Source: CAZYFH01 sp964646815
GTDB lineage: Bacteria > Acidobacteriota > Vicinamibacteria > Vicinamibacterales > UBA8438
Direction of reading: 5' to 3'
Length of the DNA stretch: 64,000 nucleotides
Assembly (NCBI GenBank): GCA_964646815.1
Contig: CAZYFH010000007.1
Coordinates: forward strand, 62,001 to 126,000
Below the pieces are notes generated by a model, which was not told the origin of the DNA, searched no databases, and saw only the letters and a list, made by a program, of their open reading frames with translations. Within the stretch, counting starts at the first letter, position 1, and each line of letters begins with the position of its first letter. A program made the translations under genes and the position numbers. Positions 44,027-53,618 of this stretch are shown piece after piece.

Positions 44027-46585
44027 ATGCGATTCATCCTGAACATGGCGCGGCGGGAACTGCGGTCGTCGTGGCGCAGACTCGCCTTTTTCTTCGTCTG
44101 CGTCGCGGTCGGCGTCGGGTCGATTGTTGCATTGCGGTCTCTGATTCAGAACGTGCGGGTTGCGATGACCGCCGAGGCGCGGACGCTGACGGCCGCCGAC
44201 GTCTATCTCCGCACGGAACAGCCGTGGACCGACGCCGTGCTGCGGGCCGTGCGCGAGCGGCTCGCGGTGCTTCCGAACGCCGTGCAAACCGAAACCATCG
44301 ACATCGTGACGATGGCGCGACTGCCGGGCGATGAGGAGATCCGGACCAAGGTGGTCGAGTTGCGAGGGGTCGAGGCCGCGTTCCCCTTCTATGGTCAGGT
44401 TGTGCTCGGCAGTGGTGCGACCTACACCCCGGCGTTGCTCGAGAACCACGGCGCGCTCGTGGCACCGGATCTCCTGGCGCAGCTCGGCATGGGGATCGGT
44501 GACGCCATCGTGATCGGCGACGTCGCGTTCACTGTGCGAGACGTCATCGTCACGGAACCTGGCCGTCAGCTCGGCGCGTTCAGCCTCGGACCGCGTGTGC
44601 TGGTGGCGCACCGTGCCGTTGAGGAGACCGGGTTGCTTGGCTCCTCGAGCCTTGCTGAGCGACAGACGCTCATTAAGCTCTCCGATGACGCGGCGGTCGA
44701 CCCGCTCGTCGACGATCTGCGCACGGATCTCGAGGAGGCGTTCGTGGCCGTCGGATCGTATCGGCGCACCGAGAACCGAATCGAACGGAATCTCACCCGC
44801 GCCGAGAGCTACCTGAGTCTGATCGGGTTCGTCGTCGTTATCCTCGGGGGCATCGGTGTGTGGAGCGTGAGCCGCGTGTTCGTGCAGCAGCGGCTTCCGA
44901 GCGTCGCCATTCTCAAATGTCTCGGGGCGACCTCCGGACGGGTGCTGGTAGTCTACGTCGCCCAGGTAGCACTGCTCGGGCTGGGGGGGGCGCTGCTGGG
45001 CGTCGGGGTCGCGCGCGTGGCGCTTGCCGCGGTGCCCGAGTCGCTGACTGAACAAGCCGCCATGGCGGCGGGGGTGGCAACCGTATCCACTGGGATCACC
45101 GCCTCTGCCATGATGCAGGGGATCACGGTGGGGGTGCTCGTCTCCGTGCTCTTCGCGCTGGTCCCGCTCCTCGACATTCGTCACGTCAAGCCGCTGCTGC
45201 TGCTCCGTCAGGGTCAGGCTGCGCCCGCGGCACGCGTCGATTGGCTACGGCTCGCGGTCATTGCGCTGGTCGGCGCTGGGCTCGTGGCCGTTGCCGGGTG
45301 GCAGGCCGCGTCGCTCGAGGTCGGTGTTTACGTCGTCGGGGGCTTCACGGGCGTGGCCTGTACGCTGCATCTCGTCGGGCGCATGCTCGTGGCGGGGATC
45401 CGGCCACTGGCCGCGACACACAGGTTCGCGCTGCGCCACGCCGTCCTCAATTTGACGCGTCCAGGCAATCAGACGCGGGTCGTGCTGCTCGCCGTCGGTC
45501 TTGGCAGCTTTTTCATCATCGGTGTGCGCGCGGTGCAGTCCAACCTGCTGGCCACGTTCGCGCTCGAGCTGCGCGAAGACACGCCAGACATGTTCCTCAT
45601 CGACATCCAACAGGACCAGGCCGAGGGCGTGCGCGGGATCCTCAACGCTGCGCGGGTCAGCGGCGGCTCCGGCGCCGCGCCACGTCTGATTCCTGTGCTT
45701 CGGGCTCGCGTCACCGCCGTGAACGGAGAAGAGACCGTTATCGAAGGGCGGCGTGCGGTGCGGCGTGCGGGCTTTGGCCGCGAATACACCGTGACGTATC
45801 GGGCGCAGTTGGAGGAGAACGAGCGTGTCGTTGCGGGTCGGTTCTGGGATGCGGAGGCGTCAGCACTGCCCGAGGTGTCGATTGAGGAGAGCCTGCACGA
45901 CCGTGGGATCAAGCTCGATGACGTCGTCCGGTTCGATGTCTATGGCCGCACGGTCGAGGCGCGCGTGACGAGCGTGCGTGCCGTCGAGTGGGACGACTCA
46001 CGCAGTGGCGGCTTCATGTTCCTGTTCAGGCCCGGCACGTTCGACGAGGCGCCGCACACCTACATCGCGTTTCTCCAGGGTCCGGCGGAGGCGGAAGCGC
46101 GGGGGCGGCTGCAACGTGACATTGTGACGCAATACGCCAACGTTTCGGTCATCGACGGACTCGAAGTCATCAAGACCGTGCGGCGCGTGCTCCACTATGT
46201 GACGACCGCGATCACGGTTGTCGGCGCGATTGCGCTCCTGGCAGGGGTGCTGATCCTGGTCGGCTCCGTTGCCATGACTAAGTTTCAGCGACTTTACGAC
46301 GCGGCGGTCTTCAAGACACTTGGCGCGAATGCGCGGGCGCTTGCCGCGATGTATCTCCTCGAATACGGTGTGCTCGGGGCGCTAGCTGGCGTCGTCGGGT
46401 CGTCCGGCGCCCTGCTGCTCACGTGGACGCTCAGCAGACATGTGCTCGACATTCCCTGGCGGCCCGCGCCAGGCCTCAACGTTCTCGGGGTCGTGCTGAC
46501 AGCTGGCGTCGTCGGTGTCGTGGGCGTCGCGTCGAGTCTCGACGTTCTTCGGCGCAAGCCGCTCGCGACGTTGCGGGCGGAGTAG
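44027..46585 (+). CDS. FtsX-like ABC permease (YbbP-like)
   Basis: An 852-residue permease with ten or so helices. After MARRELRSSWRRLAFFFVCVAVGVG comes a large periplasmic domain, three FtsX helices with FVVVILGGIGVWSVSRVFVQQR and KCLGATSGRVLVVYVAQ (about 300), then a second unit from 470 on with LRHAVLNLTRPGNQTRVVLLAVGLG and a second periplasmic domain, ending FQRLYDAAVFKTLGANARALAAMYLLEYGVLG. This duplicated FtsX organisation is that of YbbP. It is probably involved in releasing or sorting hydrophobic substrates together with the TesA-like esterase; the real substrate is unknown. Confidence 0.9.
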   Translation: MRFILNMARRELRSSWRRLAFFFVCVAVGVGSIVALRSLIQNVRVAMTAEARTLTAADVYLRTEQPWTDAVLRAVRERLAVLPNAVQTETIDIVTMARLPGDEEIRTKVVELRGVEAAFPFYGQVVLGSGATYTPALLENHGALVAPDLLAQLGMGIGDAIVIGDVAFTVRDVIVTEPGRQLGAFSLGPRVLVAHRAVEETGLLGSSSLAERQTLIKLSDDAAVDPLVDDLRTDLEEAFVAVGSYRRTENRIERNLTRAESYLSLIGFVVVILGGIGVWSVSRVFVQQRLPSVAILKCLGATSGRVLVVYVAQVALLGLGGALLGVGVARVALAAVPESLTEQAAMAAGVATVSTGITASAMMQGITVGVLVSVLFALVPLLDIRHVKPLLLLRQGQAAPAARVDWLRLAVIALVGAGLVAVAGWQAASLEVGVYVVGGFTGVACTLHLVGRMLVAGIRPLAATHRFALRHAVLNLTRPGNQTRVVLLAVGLGSFFIIGVRAVQSNLLATFALELREDTPDMFLIDIQQDQAEGVRGILNAARVSGGSGAAPRLIPVLRARVTAVNGEETVIEGRRAVRRAGFGREYTVTYRAQLEENERVVAGRFWDAEASALPEVSIEESLHDRGIKLDDVVRFDVYGRTVEARVTSVRAVEWDDSRSGGFMFLFRPGTFDEAPHTYIAFLQGPAEAEARGRLQRDIVTQYANVSVIDGLEVIKTVRRVLHYVTTAITVVGAIALLAGVLILVGSVAMTKFQRLYDAAVFKTLGANARALAAMYLLEYGVLGALAGVVGSSGALLLTWTLSRHVLDIPWRPAPGLNVLGVVLTAGVVGVVGVASSLDVLRRKPLATLRAE

Positions 46586-46602
46586 AAGCGCGCGGCGCCG
46601 CG

Positions 46603-46611
46603 TGCTAAACT
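46603..46611 (+). promoter_or_regulatory. Extended -10 promoter for the DksA-like gene
   Basis: TG-C-TAAACT with its TG at 46603-46604 and the hexamer at 46606-46611, 47 bases before the ATG. There is no good -35, as usual for extended -10 sites. Confidence 0.4.
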
Positions 46612-46658
46612 CGCTGGTTTAGGTACGCGACCAGACGGGCCACGGAGGAGCGCGGGCG

Positions 46659-47000
46659 ATGGACGAGGCGGCCTATAAGGAAGCTCTTCTACGGAAGCGC
46701 ACTGAGATCTTCACCGAGGGCGGGATGAAGCCGCTTCATACGTCCATGGAGAACAATACCCGTCAGGGCGACATGGCCGACCAGGCGAGCGGGAACAACG
46801 AAGTGCACATCCAGTTGAAGCTGAAGCAGACCGACGCCAAGATCCTGCAAGCCATCGAAGAGGCGCTGTGGCGCATGGATCAGGGGACATACGGGATCTG
46901 CCGCGATTGCGGAGAGCCGATCGCCCCTGGACGCCTGAACGCCATCCCATGGACGCGAGTGTGCATCGATTGCAAGGAGAAGCAGCAAGAAGCCACATAG
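46659..47000 (+). CDS. DksA/TraR-type C4 zinc-finger protein
   Basis: A 113-residue protein. A helical N-terminal part (YKEALLRKRTEIF) leads to GDMADQAS, which recalls the acidic coiled-coil tip motif of DksA, then a long helix (QTDAKILQAIEEALWRMDQG) and the C4 zinc finger CRDCGEPIAPGRLNAIPWTRVCIDC (C-x2-C-x17-C-x2-C, about 86-108). Relatives bind the RNA polymerase secondary channel and shape the starvation response. It is shorter than E. coli DksA (151), closer to the TraR/YocK type. The folK gene follows after 10 bases. Confidence 0.92.
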   Translation: MDEAAYKEALLRKRTEIFTEGGMKPLHTSMENNTRQGDMADQASGNNEVHIQLKLKQTDAKILQAIEEALWRMDQGTYGICRDCGEPIAPGRLNAIPWTRVCIDCKEKQQEAT

Positions 47001-47010
47001 GGAGGCGGCC

Positions 47011-47490
47011 GTGCCCGCCACGCCACGCTTGATCGCTGTCGCGCTCGGGAGCAACCTCGGCGACCGCGCAGCACACCTCGCCTTCGCGACGTCCCGTCTG
47101 CGCGGTGTGCTTGCTGACCTCGTCGTCTCGCAGACCATCGAAACGAACCCCGAAGGCGTTGCGGACCAGCCGCTGTTTCTCAACGCGGCGGCCGTCGGCA
47201 CATCCGCTGAGCCGCCCGCGACGCTGCTCTCCGCGTTTATGTCCATCGAGCACGCGGCTGGCCGCGAGCGAGCGTTCCCGGGCGCGCCACGAACGCTGGA
47301 TCTGGACCTGATCTTGGCTGGAGATCTCGTCGCCACTGGGGCGGCGCTCACGGTGCCCCACCCGAGGTTTCGGCGCCGGCGGTTCGTCCTCGAGCCGCTC
47401 GCCGCCATTGCCCCCGATCTGGTTGACCCCGTGACCACGCGGACCGTGCAGGAGTTGCTCGACGGGTTAGCGGGCCGTACGGGGCACTAG
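47011..47490 (+). CDS. folK: Dihydropterin pyrophosphokinase, folate synthesis
   Basis: A 159-residue cytosolic enzyme (2-amino-4-hydroxy-6-hydroxymethyldihydropteridine diphosphokinase) that transfers pyrophosphate from ATP to the pterin in folate synthesis. Family marks: VALGSNLGDR at 8-17, QPLFLNAA (about 53), ERAFPGAPRTLDLDLIL (about 88-104, with the two metal-binding Asp) and VPHPRFRRRRFVLEPLA (about 115). It starts with GTG at 47011, ten bases after the DksA-like gene. The length is normal. Confidence 0.95.
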   Translation: MPATPRLIAVALGSNLGDRAAHLAFATSRLRGVLADLVVSQTIETNPEGVADQPLFLNAAAVGTSAEPPATLLSAFMSIEHAAGRERAFPGAPRTLDLDLILAGDLVATGAALTVPHPRFRRRRFVLEPLAAIAPDLVDPVTTRTVQELLDGLAGRTGH

Positions 47491-47553
47491 CAGTGTGAGC
47501 GGCCACGTCACGGCCTGGCAGCCGCGAGGTTCCGGCCACCCACGCGATGGGCG

Positions 47554-48087
47554 TCACGTGGTCGATTTCGTGTAGACCAGGGTCATGGTCATGTTACCGA
47601 ACGGCATCGTTCGCGCCGATTCGATGGTTATCGTCTGGCCATCGTCACTCAGCGTGCGCCGCTCAACGATGTCAATCGAGAAGTCGCCTCTCGGGGTGGA
47701 TAACTGCTGAGTGCCCTCGGTGACGAGCGCCGATCCGTCCCACGCGGACGTACTGGTCAGATCGCCACGCCGACCCTCGTTGCTGCTCTCGCTGCCGTCG
47801 AGGTGGTAGCTCAGCGTGCGGGTGCCGCGCTCGGACTGCTGCTCGATGGTCAGCAGGTCAGCGGTCTGCGTAATGACCAGGGTGGCAGCGCCACCCCTCA
47901 CGCCGCCTGGACCGCCCCGACCGCGACCACCCCGGCCGCGGCGTCCACCGAATTCCGGGAACTCGCTCGCTTCGCGGTCGAGCTGCCAGGTGCCGGTGAA
48001 GTCGATGCCCTGCGCGGTCGCCGGACCCGTGGAGCCAAACACTAGCACCACCGACGCCAGGACCGTCAGCGTTGTTCTCGTTCTCAT
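47554..48087 (-). CDS. Small secreted protein with Gly/Arg-rich segment
   Basis: A 177-residue protein with signal peptide (..GSTGPATAQG), then DFTGTWQLDREASEFPEF, a low-complexity RGRGGRGRGGPGG stretch, and a beta-rich part: LVITQTADLLTIEQQS, RTLSYHLDGSES, SAWDGSALVTEGTQQL and ERRTLSDDGQTITIESART. The end matches a common lipocalin-like secreted type seen in many Acidobacteriota, with no known function. The ATG at 48087 has a GGAG site six bases upstream. It follows the efflux permease by 33 bases and may be its last operon gene. Confidence 0.75.
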   Translation of the reverse strand: MRTRTTLTVLASVVLVFGSTGPATAQGIDFTGTWQLDREASEFPEFGGRRGRGGRGRGGPGGVRGGAATLVITQTADLLTIEQQSERGTRTLSYHLDGSESSNEGRRGDLTSTSAWDGSALVTEGTQQLSTPRGDFSIDIVERRTLSDDGQTITIESARTMPFGNMTMTLVYTKSTT

Positions 48088-48120
48088 GTTCGTCTCCATG
48101 GCAACTGTTGACACATCGCG

Positions 48121-49347
48121 CTACTCGAAACGCAGTGACTCGATCGGGTCGAGCCGCGCGGCCTTCCGTGCGGGATAGAAGCCGAAGAAGATCCCAGTGG
48201 CGGCGGCGAACCCGACCGCCACCGCCACCGCGTTGGCTGGTACCGAGGTCGGCCAGGTGAGGAACTGCGTGAGGCCCGCGGAGAGGCCGAAGCCCAGGCC
48301 GACACCGACCAATCCCCCGACGAGGCTCAACACCACCGCCTCGACCAGAAACTGCCACAGCACGTCGCGTCCCTTCGCGCCGACCGCCATCCGCAGGCCG
48401 ATCTCGCGCGTTCGCTCGGTGACCGAGACGAGCATGATATTCATGATGCCGATCCCGCCAACGATCAGCGAGACGCCGGCGATACTGGCCAGCAGTCCCG
48501 TCATCGTCTGCGTCGTCTGCGTGCGCATGCTCATCATGTCGGATTGCGTGCGCACCATGAAGTCGTCGTCTTCGCTCGGGATCAGGCTGTGCTGCACGCG
48601 GAGTACCGTGGAAATGTCAGCGGCCACGCGGTCGATCTCATCCGCGGACGCGGCCGAGATGGTGATCTCCGAGATGTTGGTTCCATCTCGCCCGCGGAGC
48701 TTCTTGTTGACGGTGGTGTAGGGAATGAAGATGACGTCGTCTTGGTCTTCGCCGAACTGGCCGGAGCCCTTAGCCTTCATGATGCCGATGACCTGGAACG
48801 ACTGGTTCCGGATCCGCATCCGCGAGCCGACTGCATCGACGCCCTCGCCAAAAAGGTTGTCCCGCACGACCGATCCGAGCACGGCGACCTTGGCAGCGCT
48901 CTGCACGTGCGTCGGGGTGAAGAAGGTGCCGTAATCGATCTCCCAGAACCGGATCAGTGGAAACTCGACGTCGGTACCCTGTATCGACGTCGCCCAGTTC
49001 TGATTTGCGGCGATGACCTGGTCGCGCGTCCGGACGCCGGCGGCGAGATACTGCGCGCCGGCCACCTGCTCCCGAATAGCTTCGACGTCCTCTGTTTTAA
49101 GTCGTGGCGATTGACCGAGGCCGTGGCTGATGCCACCCCGCCGAAAATTGCCCGCGCGCACCATGATCATGTTGGTGCCGGCGGACTGGATCTGCTCTTC
49201 GATCGACTGTTGGGCACCGCGGCCGAGCGCCACCATGGTGATCACAGCCGCCACACCGATGATCATGCCAAGCATCGTCAAGCTGGTGCGCATCTTGTTG
49301 CGGCCGAGCGCCTTGAGAGCGACGCGAAGAATCATGAGCAGCGACAT
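48121..49347 (-). CDS. MacB-type ABC permease
   Basis: A 408-residue permease with the MacB layout: an N-terminal helix (RNKMRTSLTMLGMIIGVAAVITMVALGRG), a periplasmic domain of about 220 residues, and three C-terminal helices with VGGIGIMNIMLVSVTERTREIGLRMAVGAKGRDVLWQFLVEAVVLS. The ATPase is on a separate gene 15 bases upstream, unlike E. coli MacB where they are fused. With the adaptor and TolC genes it should form a tripartite pump that extrudes periplasmic substrates (peptides, macrolides or lipids). Confidence 0.93.
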   Translation of the reverse strand: MSLLMILRVALKALGRNKMRTSLTMLGMIIGVAAVITMVALGRGAQQSIEEQIQSAGTNMIMVRAGNFRRGGISHGLGQSPRLKTEDVEAIREQVAGAQYLAAGVRTRDQVIAANQNWATSIQGTDVEFPLIRFWEIDYGTFFTPTHVQSAAKVAVLGSVVRDNLFGEGVDAVGSRMRIRNQSFQVIGIMKAKGSGQFGEDQDDVIFIPYTTVNKKLRGRDGTNISEITISAASADEIDRVAADISTVLRVQHSLIPSEDDDFMVRTQSDMMSMRTQTTQTMTGLLASIAGVSLIVGGIGIMNIMLVSVTERTREIGLRMAVGAKGRDVLWQFLVEAVVLSLVGGLVGVGLGFGLSAGLTQFLTWPTSVPANAVAVAVGFAAATGIFFGFYPARKAARLDPIESLRFE

Positions 49348-49362
49348 AGGTGTGCTCCTCGG

Positions 49363-50133
49363 TTAGGCGGTTTGCTCGACCGGCGTCTGGCGGTCATCCG
49401 TGTCCCGCGGCAGCGCCGCGAACTCCTGGCTGGCGATGCGGCGACGCGGGTTAACCTCGTCCGACAGTACCTTACCGTCCCGGAATCGAATGATCCGGCT
49501 CCCGTACTCGGCGATGTCACGCTCGTGCGTGATGACCAGCACGGTGATGCCGCTCTCGGTATTGAGACGTTGGAAGATGTCCATCACCTCGACGCTCGTC
49601 CGTGAATCGAGGTTGCCGGTTGGCTCGTCGGCAAGCAGGATCGACGGCCGATTGATGAGCGCCCTCGCGATCGCCACGCGTTGTTGCTGGCCGCCCGACA
49701 GCTGGTTGGGGAAGTGGTCCATGCGGTCAGTAAGCCCGATAGCCGTCAGCATCTCCTTCGCGCGCTTGTGTCGTTCGGACGTACGAATTCCCTTGCCGTA
49801 GAGCAGCGGAAGCTCGACGTTGTCGAGCGCGGTGGTGCGCGAGAGGAGATTGAAGCCTTGAAACACGAACCCGATCTTCTTTTGACGCACCTCGGCGAGT
49901 TCGTCACGGGACAGACGGGACACGTCCCGCCCATCGAGCATGTAGTGGCCCTGTGTCGGCCGATCCAGGCAACCTAGGATGTGCATGAACGTCGACTTGC
50001 CGGACCCGGAGGGTCCAGTGACGGCCACAAACTCGCCGGCCTCAATATCGAGACTCACGCCGCGGAGGGCCCGTACATCGACGTCACCCATCGAGTAGAT
50101 CTTCGTTAGGGCCTGCACCGAGATGACAGCCAT
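49363..50133 (-). CDS. MacB-type ABC transporter ATPase
   Basis: A 256-residue ATPase. Walker A GPSGSGKST is at about 41, the Q-loop VFQGFNLLSRTTALDNVELPL at about 88, the signature LSGGQQQRVAIARAL at about 145, and Walker B ILLADEPTGNLD at about 163. The C-terminal 30 residues form a charged tail. The start at 50133 is preferred to 50181, which would overlap the adaptor gene and add an Arg/Ala-rich leader. It forms the motor of the efflux complex with the permease that follows. Confidence 0.93.
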   Translation of the reverse strand: MAVISVQALTKIYSMGDVDVRALRGVSLDIEAGEFVAVTGPSGSGKSTFMHILGCLDRPTQGHYMLDGRDVSRLSRDELAEVRQKKIGFVFQGFNLLSRTTALDNVELPLLYGKGIRTSERHKRAKEMLTAIGLTDRMDHFPNQLSGGQQQRVAIARALINRPSILLADEPTGNLDSRTSVEVMDIFQRLNTESGITVLVITHERDIAEYGSRIIRFRDGKVLSDEVNPRRRIASQEFAALPRDTDDRQTPVEQTA

Positions 50134-50164
50134 ATCAGCCAGCGCCGCGCAACCCCGGCCGCTC

Positions 50165-51934
50165 CTAGCGTCGGCCGCCACGGCGGCGACCGAATGGAAA
50201 TTGCGGAATCAGCGGCGACCCGCCGCCACGCGCACCCGACGCCTCGGCGCCAACATCGGGCGTCGTGATGTTCGTGACGAGCTGGGCGCCGACCGACAGC
50301 GCGCTGGTCATCGCAGGCGCAGGTGCGCGCTGGCCATCGAGCGCGTCCAGCCGCTGCTCCCGCGCTTTGCGTGCCGACTCGTCCTCGAGCGTCGTGAGCT
50401 GTTCGCGGAGCGCCGCCACTTGTGGACCGACCTGGGCCGCTGCGGCGGCGGCCTCGACGCCCAACAGCTCCGACGCCGTGCCGTCCGTGACCCCGAGCCG
50501 CACGTTGACGGGCGACAGCCGGTCGCCCTGCATCACCCAGACGCGGCCGGTCGACTCGGTTGGGGGTAGGGGAGCGAACAGTGCGTCGATCGTGGTGGCG
50601 CCCCGCTCGAATGCGGGTACCGTTGACCCACCGCCGGCGTTCGCCAGTAGCCTCTGCTGCCCGCCGCCCGGGCCGCCGCCGCGACGGGCCCGCATCTGCG
50701 CAAAGAACTGCTCGCGCTCGTCGGGCGACATCTGCTGCGCTCGTTCCATCATCTGGCGACGGCGTTCGGGGCTCGGCGCCCCATCTTGGCCGGCGCCGAA
50801 CCCTCCGAATCTTCCACCAGGCGCACCACCTTCGCCGCCGGAGCCAGCAGCCGGGCTGGCAGCTTCGCCACCGTTATCCTGCCCGACGCTGGTCGCCCCG
50901 GCGGCGGCGTCGGCCGTCAGGCCCGGTGAACCGCCGAGTTGAAGCGGTGGCGGTACTGGCTGGTTGAGCGCCGCGAACACCTCCGGGCTCGGTCGGAAGC
51001 GGAGGGCCGAGTTCGGAATCCGAGTGACGTTCTCCCGACGAGCGATCTCGAGCGAGATCGTCGCCGTCATGCCCGGCTTCAGCTTCAGGTCTGGGTTCGG
51101 CGCGTCGACGACCGTCGCGTAAGTCACGACGTTCTGCTGGACGACCGGCTCGAGGCGGATCTGCGAGACCGACCCTTCGAACTCCTCGGCCGGATACGCG
51201 TCGACGGTGAAGATCACGCGCTGGCCTGGCCGGATCCGGCCTACGTCCGATTCGTCGATGTTCGCGATGACGCGCATCTTCGTCAGGTCGGCGGCGATGA
51301 CGAACAGCTCTGGCGCTTGCAGGCTCGCCGCCACGGTTTGACCGACGTCGACGAGCCGCGAGATGACTATTCCATCGATCGGCGCCCGAATGACGGTGTG
51401 CTCGAGATTGACCTCGTTCTGATTAAGCGACGCGCGCGCTTGTGTCACTTGGGCCTCGGCTGATTTGACCTGAGCCTGCGCGGATCGGACCGCCACCTGC
51501 GCCGCCTCCAGCTCCGTTTCGGATATCAGGTCTCGCGCTGCGAGGTCTTCCGCGCGCGCCAACTGCGAGGCGGCGTTGTCGATCTCGACGTGAAGCCGTT
51601 CGACGTCGGCCTCCGCCCGCGCGAGGTTCGCGCGCGCCTGCTCGAGCTGGGTCTCGAACAACGAGGGGTCGAGCCGCATGATGACGTCGTTCTCGCGGAC
51701 GATCGAGTTGTAGTCGACCCGGAGCTCCTGGATGATGCCGGAGACCTGACTGCCGACCTGGACCGTCGTCACCGCCTCGAGCGCCCCGGTCGCGCCGACC
51801 GTGTCGACGATGTCTCCCTCGGTGACGGTGACCGTGCTCACGTCGGGGATGAACTCGACGGTCCGGAAGCCGTAGTAGCCTGAGGCGGCGATGCCGCCCG
51901 CGAGGATGAGCACGACAAAGAGCGCTTTCTTCAT
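50165..51934 (-). CDS. MacA/HlyD-type periplasmic adaptor with a long Gly-rich insert
   Basis: A 589-residue adaptor, much longer than MacA (about 370). The N-terminal anchor (KKALFVVLILAGGIAASGYYG) is followed by the lipoyl half GALEAVTTVQVGSQVSGIIQEL, a coiled-coil hairpin rich in Ala/Glu/Gln (about 85-165), the second lipoyl half NLEHTVIRAPIDGIVISRLVDVGQTV and a beta-barrel. After RIPNSALRFRP (about 315) comes a Gly/Pro/Arg-rich insert of about 120 residues that contains SPERRRQMMERAQQMSPDEREQFF, then the membrane-proximal domain resumes at GRVWVMQGDRLSPVNVRLG. A second short helical insert and a Gly/Arg-rich end follow. It bridges permease and TolC. Confidence 0.9.
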   Translation of the reverse strand: MKKALFVVLILAGGIAASGYYGFRTVEFIPDVSTVTVTEGDIVDTVGATGALEAVTTVQVGSQVSGIIQELRVDYNSIVRENDVIMRLDPSLFETQLEQARANLARAEADVERLHVEIDNAASQLARAEDLAARDLISETELEAAQVAVRSAQAQVKSAEAQVTQARASLNQNEVNLEHTVIRAPIDGIVISRLVDVGQTVAASLQAPELFVIAADLTKMRVIANIDESDVGRIRPGQRVIFTVDAYPAEEFEGSVSQIRLEPVVQQNVVTYATVVDAPNPDLKLKPGMTATISLEIARRENVTRIPNSALRFRPSPEVFAALNQPVPPPLQLGGSPGLTADAAAGATSVGQDNGGEAASPAAGSGGEGGAPGGRFGGFGAGQDGAPSPERRRQMMERAQQMSPDEREQFFAQMRARRGGGPGGGQQRLLANAGGGSTVPAFERGATTIDALFAPLPPTESTGRVWVMQGDRLSPVNVRLGVTDGTASELLGVEAAAAAAQVGPQVAALREQLTTLEDESARKAREQRLDALDGQRAPAPAMTSALSVGAQLVTNITTPDVGAEASGARGGGSPLIPQFPFGRRRGGRR

Positions 51935-51986
51935 GGTTGTCAGTCCGGCTTCCTACTGAGAGCCGCTGCCCTGGATGTTCGCGCCA

Positions 51987-53618
51987 CTACCGGCCACCGC
52001 CGCCGGTTCCGATGATCGAGATCCCGGCGCCGCCGAGCGACGTCTCCTGCACGCGGTCGAACGCGATCAACGCTTTCTGATAGTCGAGGATGGCCCGCAG
52101 CTCAGTGTCCTGTGCCGTCGCCAGGTCGCGCTGTGCCTGCACGACGAAGAAGCTGGTTGTGGTGCCCACCTCGAACTTACTTTCCTCGGCCTCGAGCTGT
52201 TGCTCGGCGAGATCACGTGCGGCGAGGGCCGCCTCGATCCGCTTTTGGATGCTGTCGAGCTGCAGCGCGGCGTTCGTTACCTCGGTGGCGACCTGCAGCT
52301 CGATCCGCTGCAGCTGCGCGTCGGTTTGCTGGAGCTCGATCCGGCTCCGCTGATAGGCCGCTTCGGCGGAGCTGAGGCCGAGCGGGTAGCTCAGCTGCAG
52401 CTGAACCTGCCAGGTCGGAAACCTCGTGTCAACGAGTTGATCGATCGCGTCGCCGAACCCCCCGGGGATTACGGACTGTACGTCGCCGCCAAATCCAAAG
52501 CGGTTGAAGCGTGTGCCGCCCTGGCCGGCCAGCCGATACGACCCGAGCAGATCCAGGGCCGGCAGCGTACTGTTGCGGAGCGCACGGATGTTGATGTCGT
52601 TGATGTCGCGCTGCCGGCGCGCGCGCGTCAGGTCGGTGCGCCTGTCGAGGGCAGCCCGCACGGCGGCCTCGATGTCCACAGGCGTGTAGATGATGGACGC
52701 CTGGTCAATCGGGTTGAGCGACGCGGTCCAGAGCTCATCCTCGGTGCCGTCGACAATGAGCTGCTTGAGCGTCAACTCTGACGCCCGCAGGGTCTGCTCG
52801 GCCTGCGCCAGCGTTTGCCGTCGCGCCGCCGCTTCCGATTGCGCCTGGACGATGTCGATCGGGGCCAGGGTGCCGATCTCCACTCGCGCGCGGTTATCGC
52901 GCACGAGCTGCTCCGCCAACTCGAGGGCCTGTTGCTGCACGGCAACGGTCTGCACGGCGTAGACGAGCTCCCAATAGGCGTCGCGCACGTTGGAGAGGGT
53001 GTTGGTGATCGTTTCCCGGAGATCGATGTCCGAGATGTCCCGGTTGATGCTGGTGACGGCGAGTTGCTGGCGCGTCCCGTCGATACGGAAGCCGCGAAGC
53101 AACGGCTGCGTGTAGTTCGCCGCAAGTGAGCTGCTGTAGCTCGGATTGAAGCTCGAGAAGAAGTTTGTGGTCTCCCGCCGGTTGTTGTCCCACGAGATGT
53201 CGAAGGTGCCGCCGCCCCAGGGTACCGGCTGCGCAATCCCTGCGTTGAATAATGCCATGTCGGTTTCGACGTTCAATCCGCCGTCGAGCTGCGACGACGA
53301 TGGACTGATGGCAGACTGCGTGCTGACGTTGCTCGACAACGTCGGACGATAGAACGCCTGCTGCTCGACCAGGTTCAGATCGACGATCTGAGGTGCGAGA
53401 CGTTGGAGCGTGATATCGAGGTTGCGCTCGAGAGCGCGCTCGACCGCGTCGTCCAGCGTGAGGTCGAACTGGCGTCCGGCTGGCATCACCTGCCCGACCT
53501 GCAGGCGCGCCTTCGCAACGAGCCTCGCGATCCGATCATCGCTGGTTTGGGCGCCAACCGATACGACCAGAGGCCCAAGTAGCAACCACACGATCAAGAA
53601 ACGACGTGGCTGTTTCAC
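51987..53618 (-). CDS. TolC-family outer membrane protein
   Basis: A 543-residue outer-membrane efflux protein. A signal peptide follows the GTG start (VKQPRRFLIVWLLLGPLVVSVGAQ). LTLDDAVERALERNLDI (about 60) is the usual first TolC helix. Two OEP repeats follow, with long amphipathic helices such as NVRDAYWELVYAVQTVAVQQQALELAEQLVRDNRARVEIGTLAPIDIVQAQSE and its counterpart near 440. The start at 53618 has a GGGAGG site nine bases upstream; the frame to 53702 is a spurious extension. It is the outer-membrane duct of the efflux pump encoded downstream. Confidence 0.9.
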   Translation of the reverse strand: MKQPRRFLIVWLLLGPLVVSVGAQTSDDRIARLVAKARLQVGQVMPAGRQFDLTLDDAVERALERNLDITLQRLAPQIVDLNLVEQQAFYRPTLSSNVSTQSAISPSSSQLDGGLNVETDMALFNAGIAQPVPWGGGTFDISWDNNRRETTNFFSSFNPSYSSSLAANYTQPLLRGFRIDGTRQQLAVTSINRDISDIDLRETITNTLSNVRDAYWELVYAVQTVAVQQQALELAEQLVRDNRARVEIGTLAPIDIVQAQSEAAARRQTLAQAEQTLRASELTLKQLIVDGTEDELWTASLNPIDQASIIYTPVDIEAAVRAALDRRTDLTRARRQRDINDINIRALRNSTLPALDLLGSYRLAGQGGTRFNRFGFGGDVQSVIPGGFGDAIDQLVDTRFPTWQVQLQLSYPLGLSSAEAAYQRSRIELQQTDAQLQRIELQVATEVTNAALQLDSIQKRIEAALAARDLAEQQLEAEESKFEVGTTTSFFVVQAQRDLATAQDTELRAILDYQKALIAFDRVQETSLGGAGISIIGTGGGGR

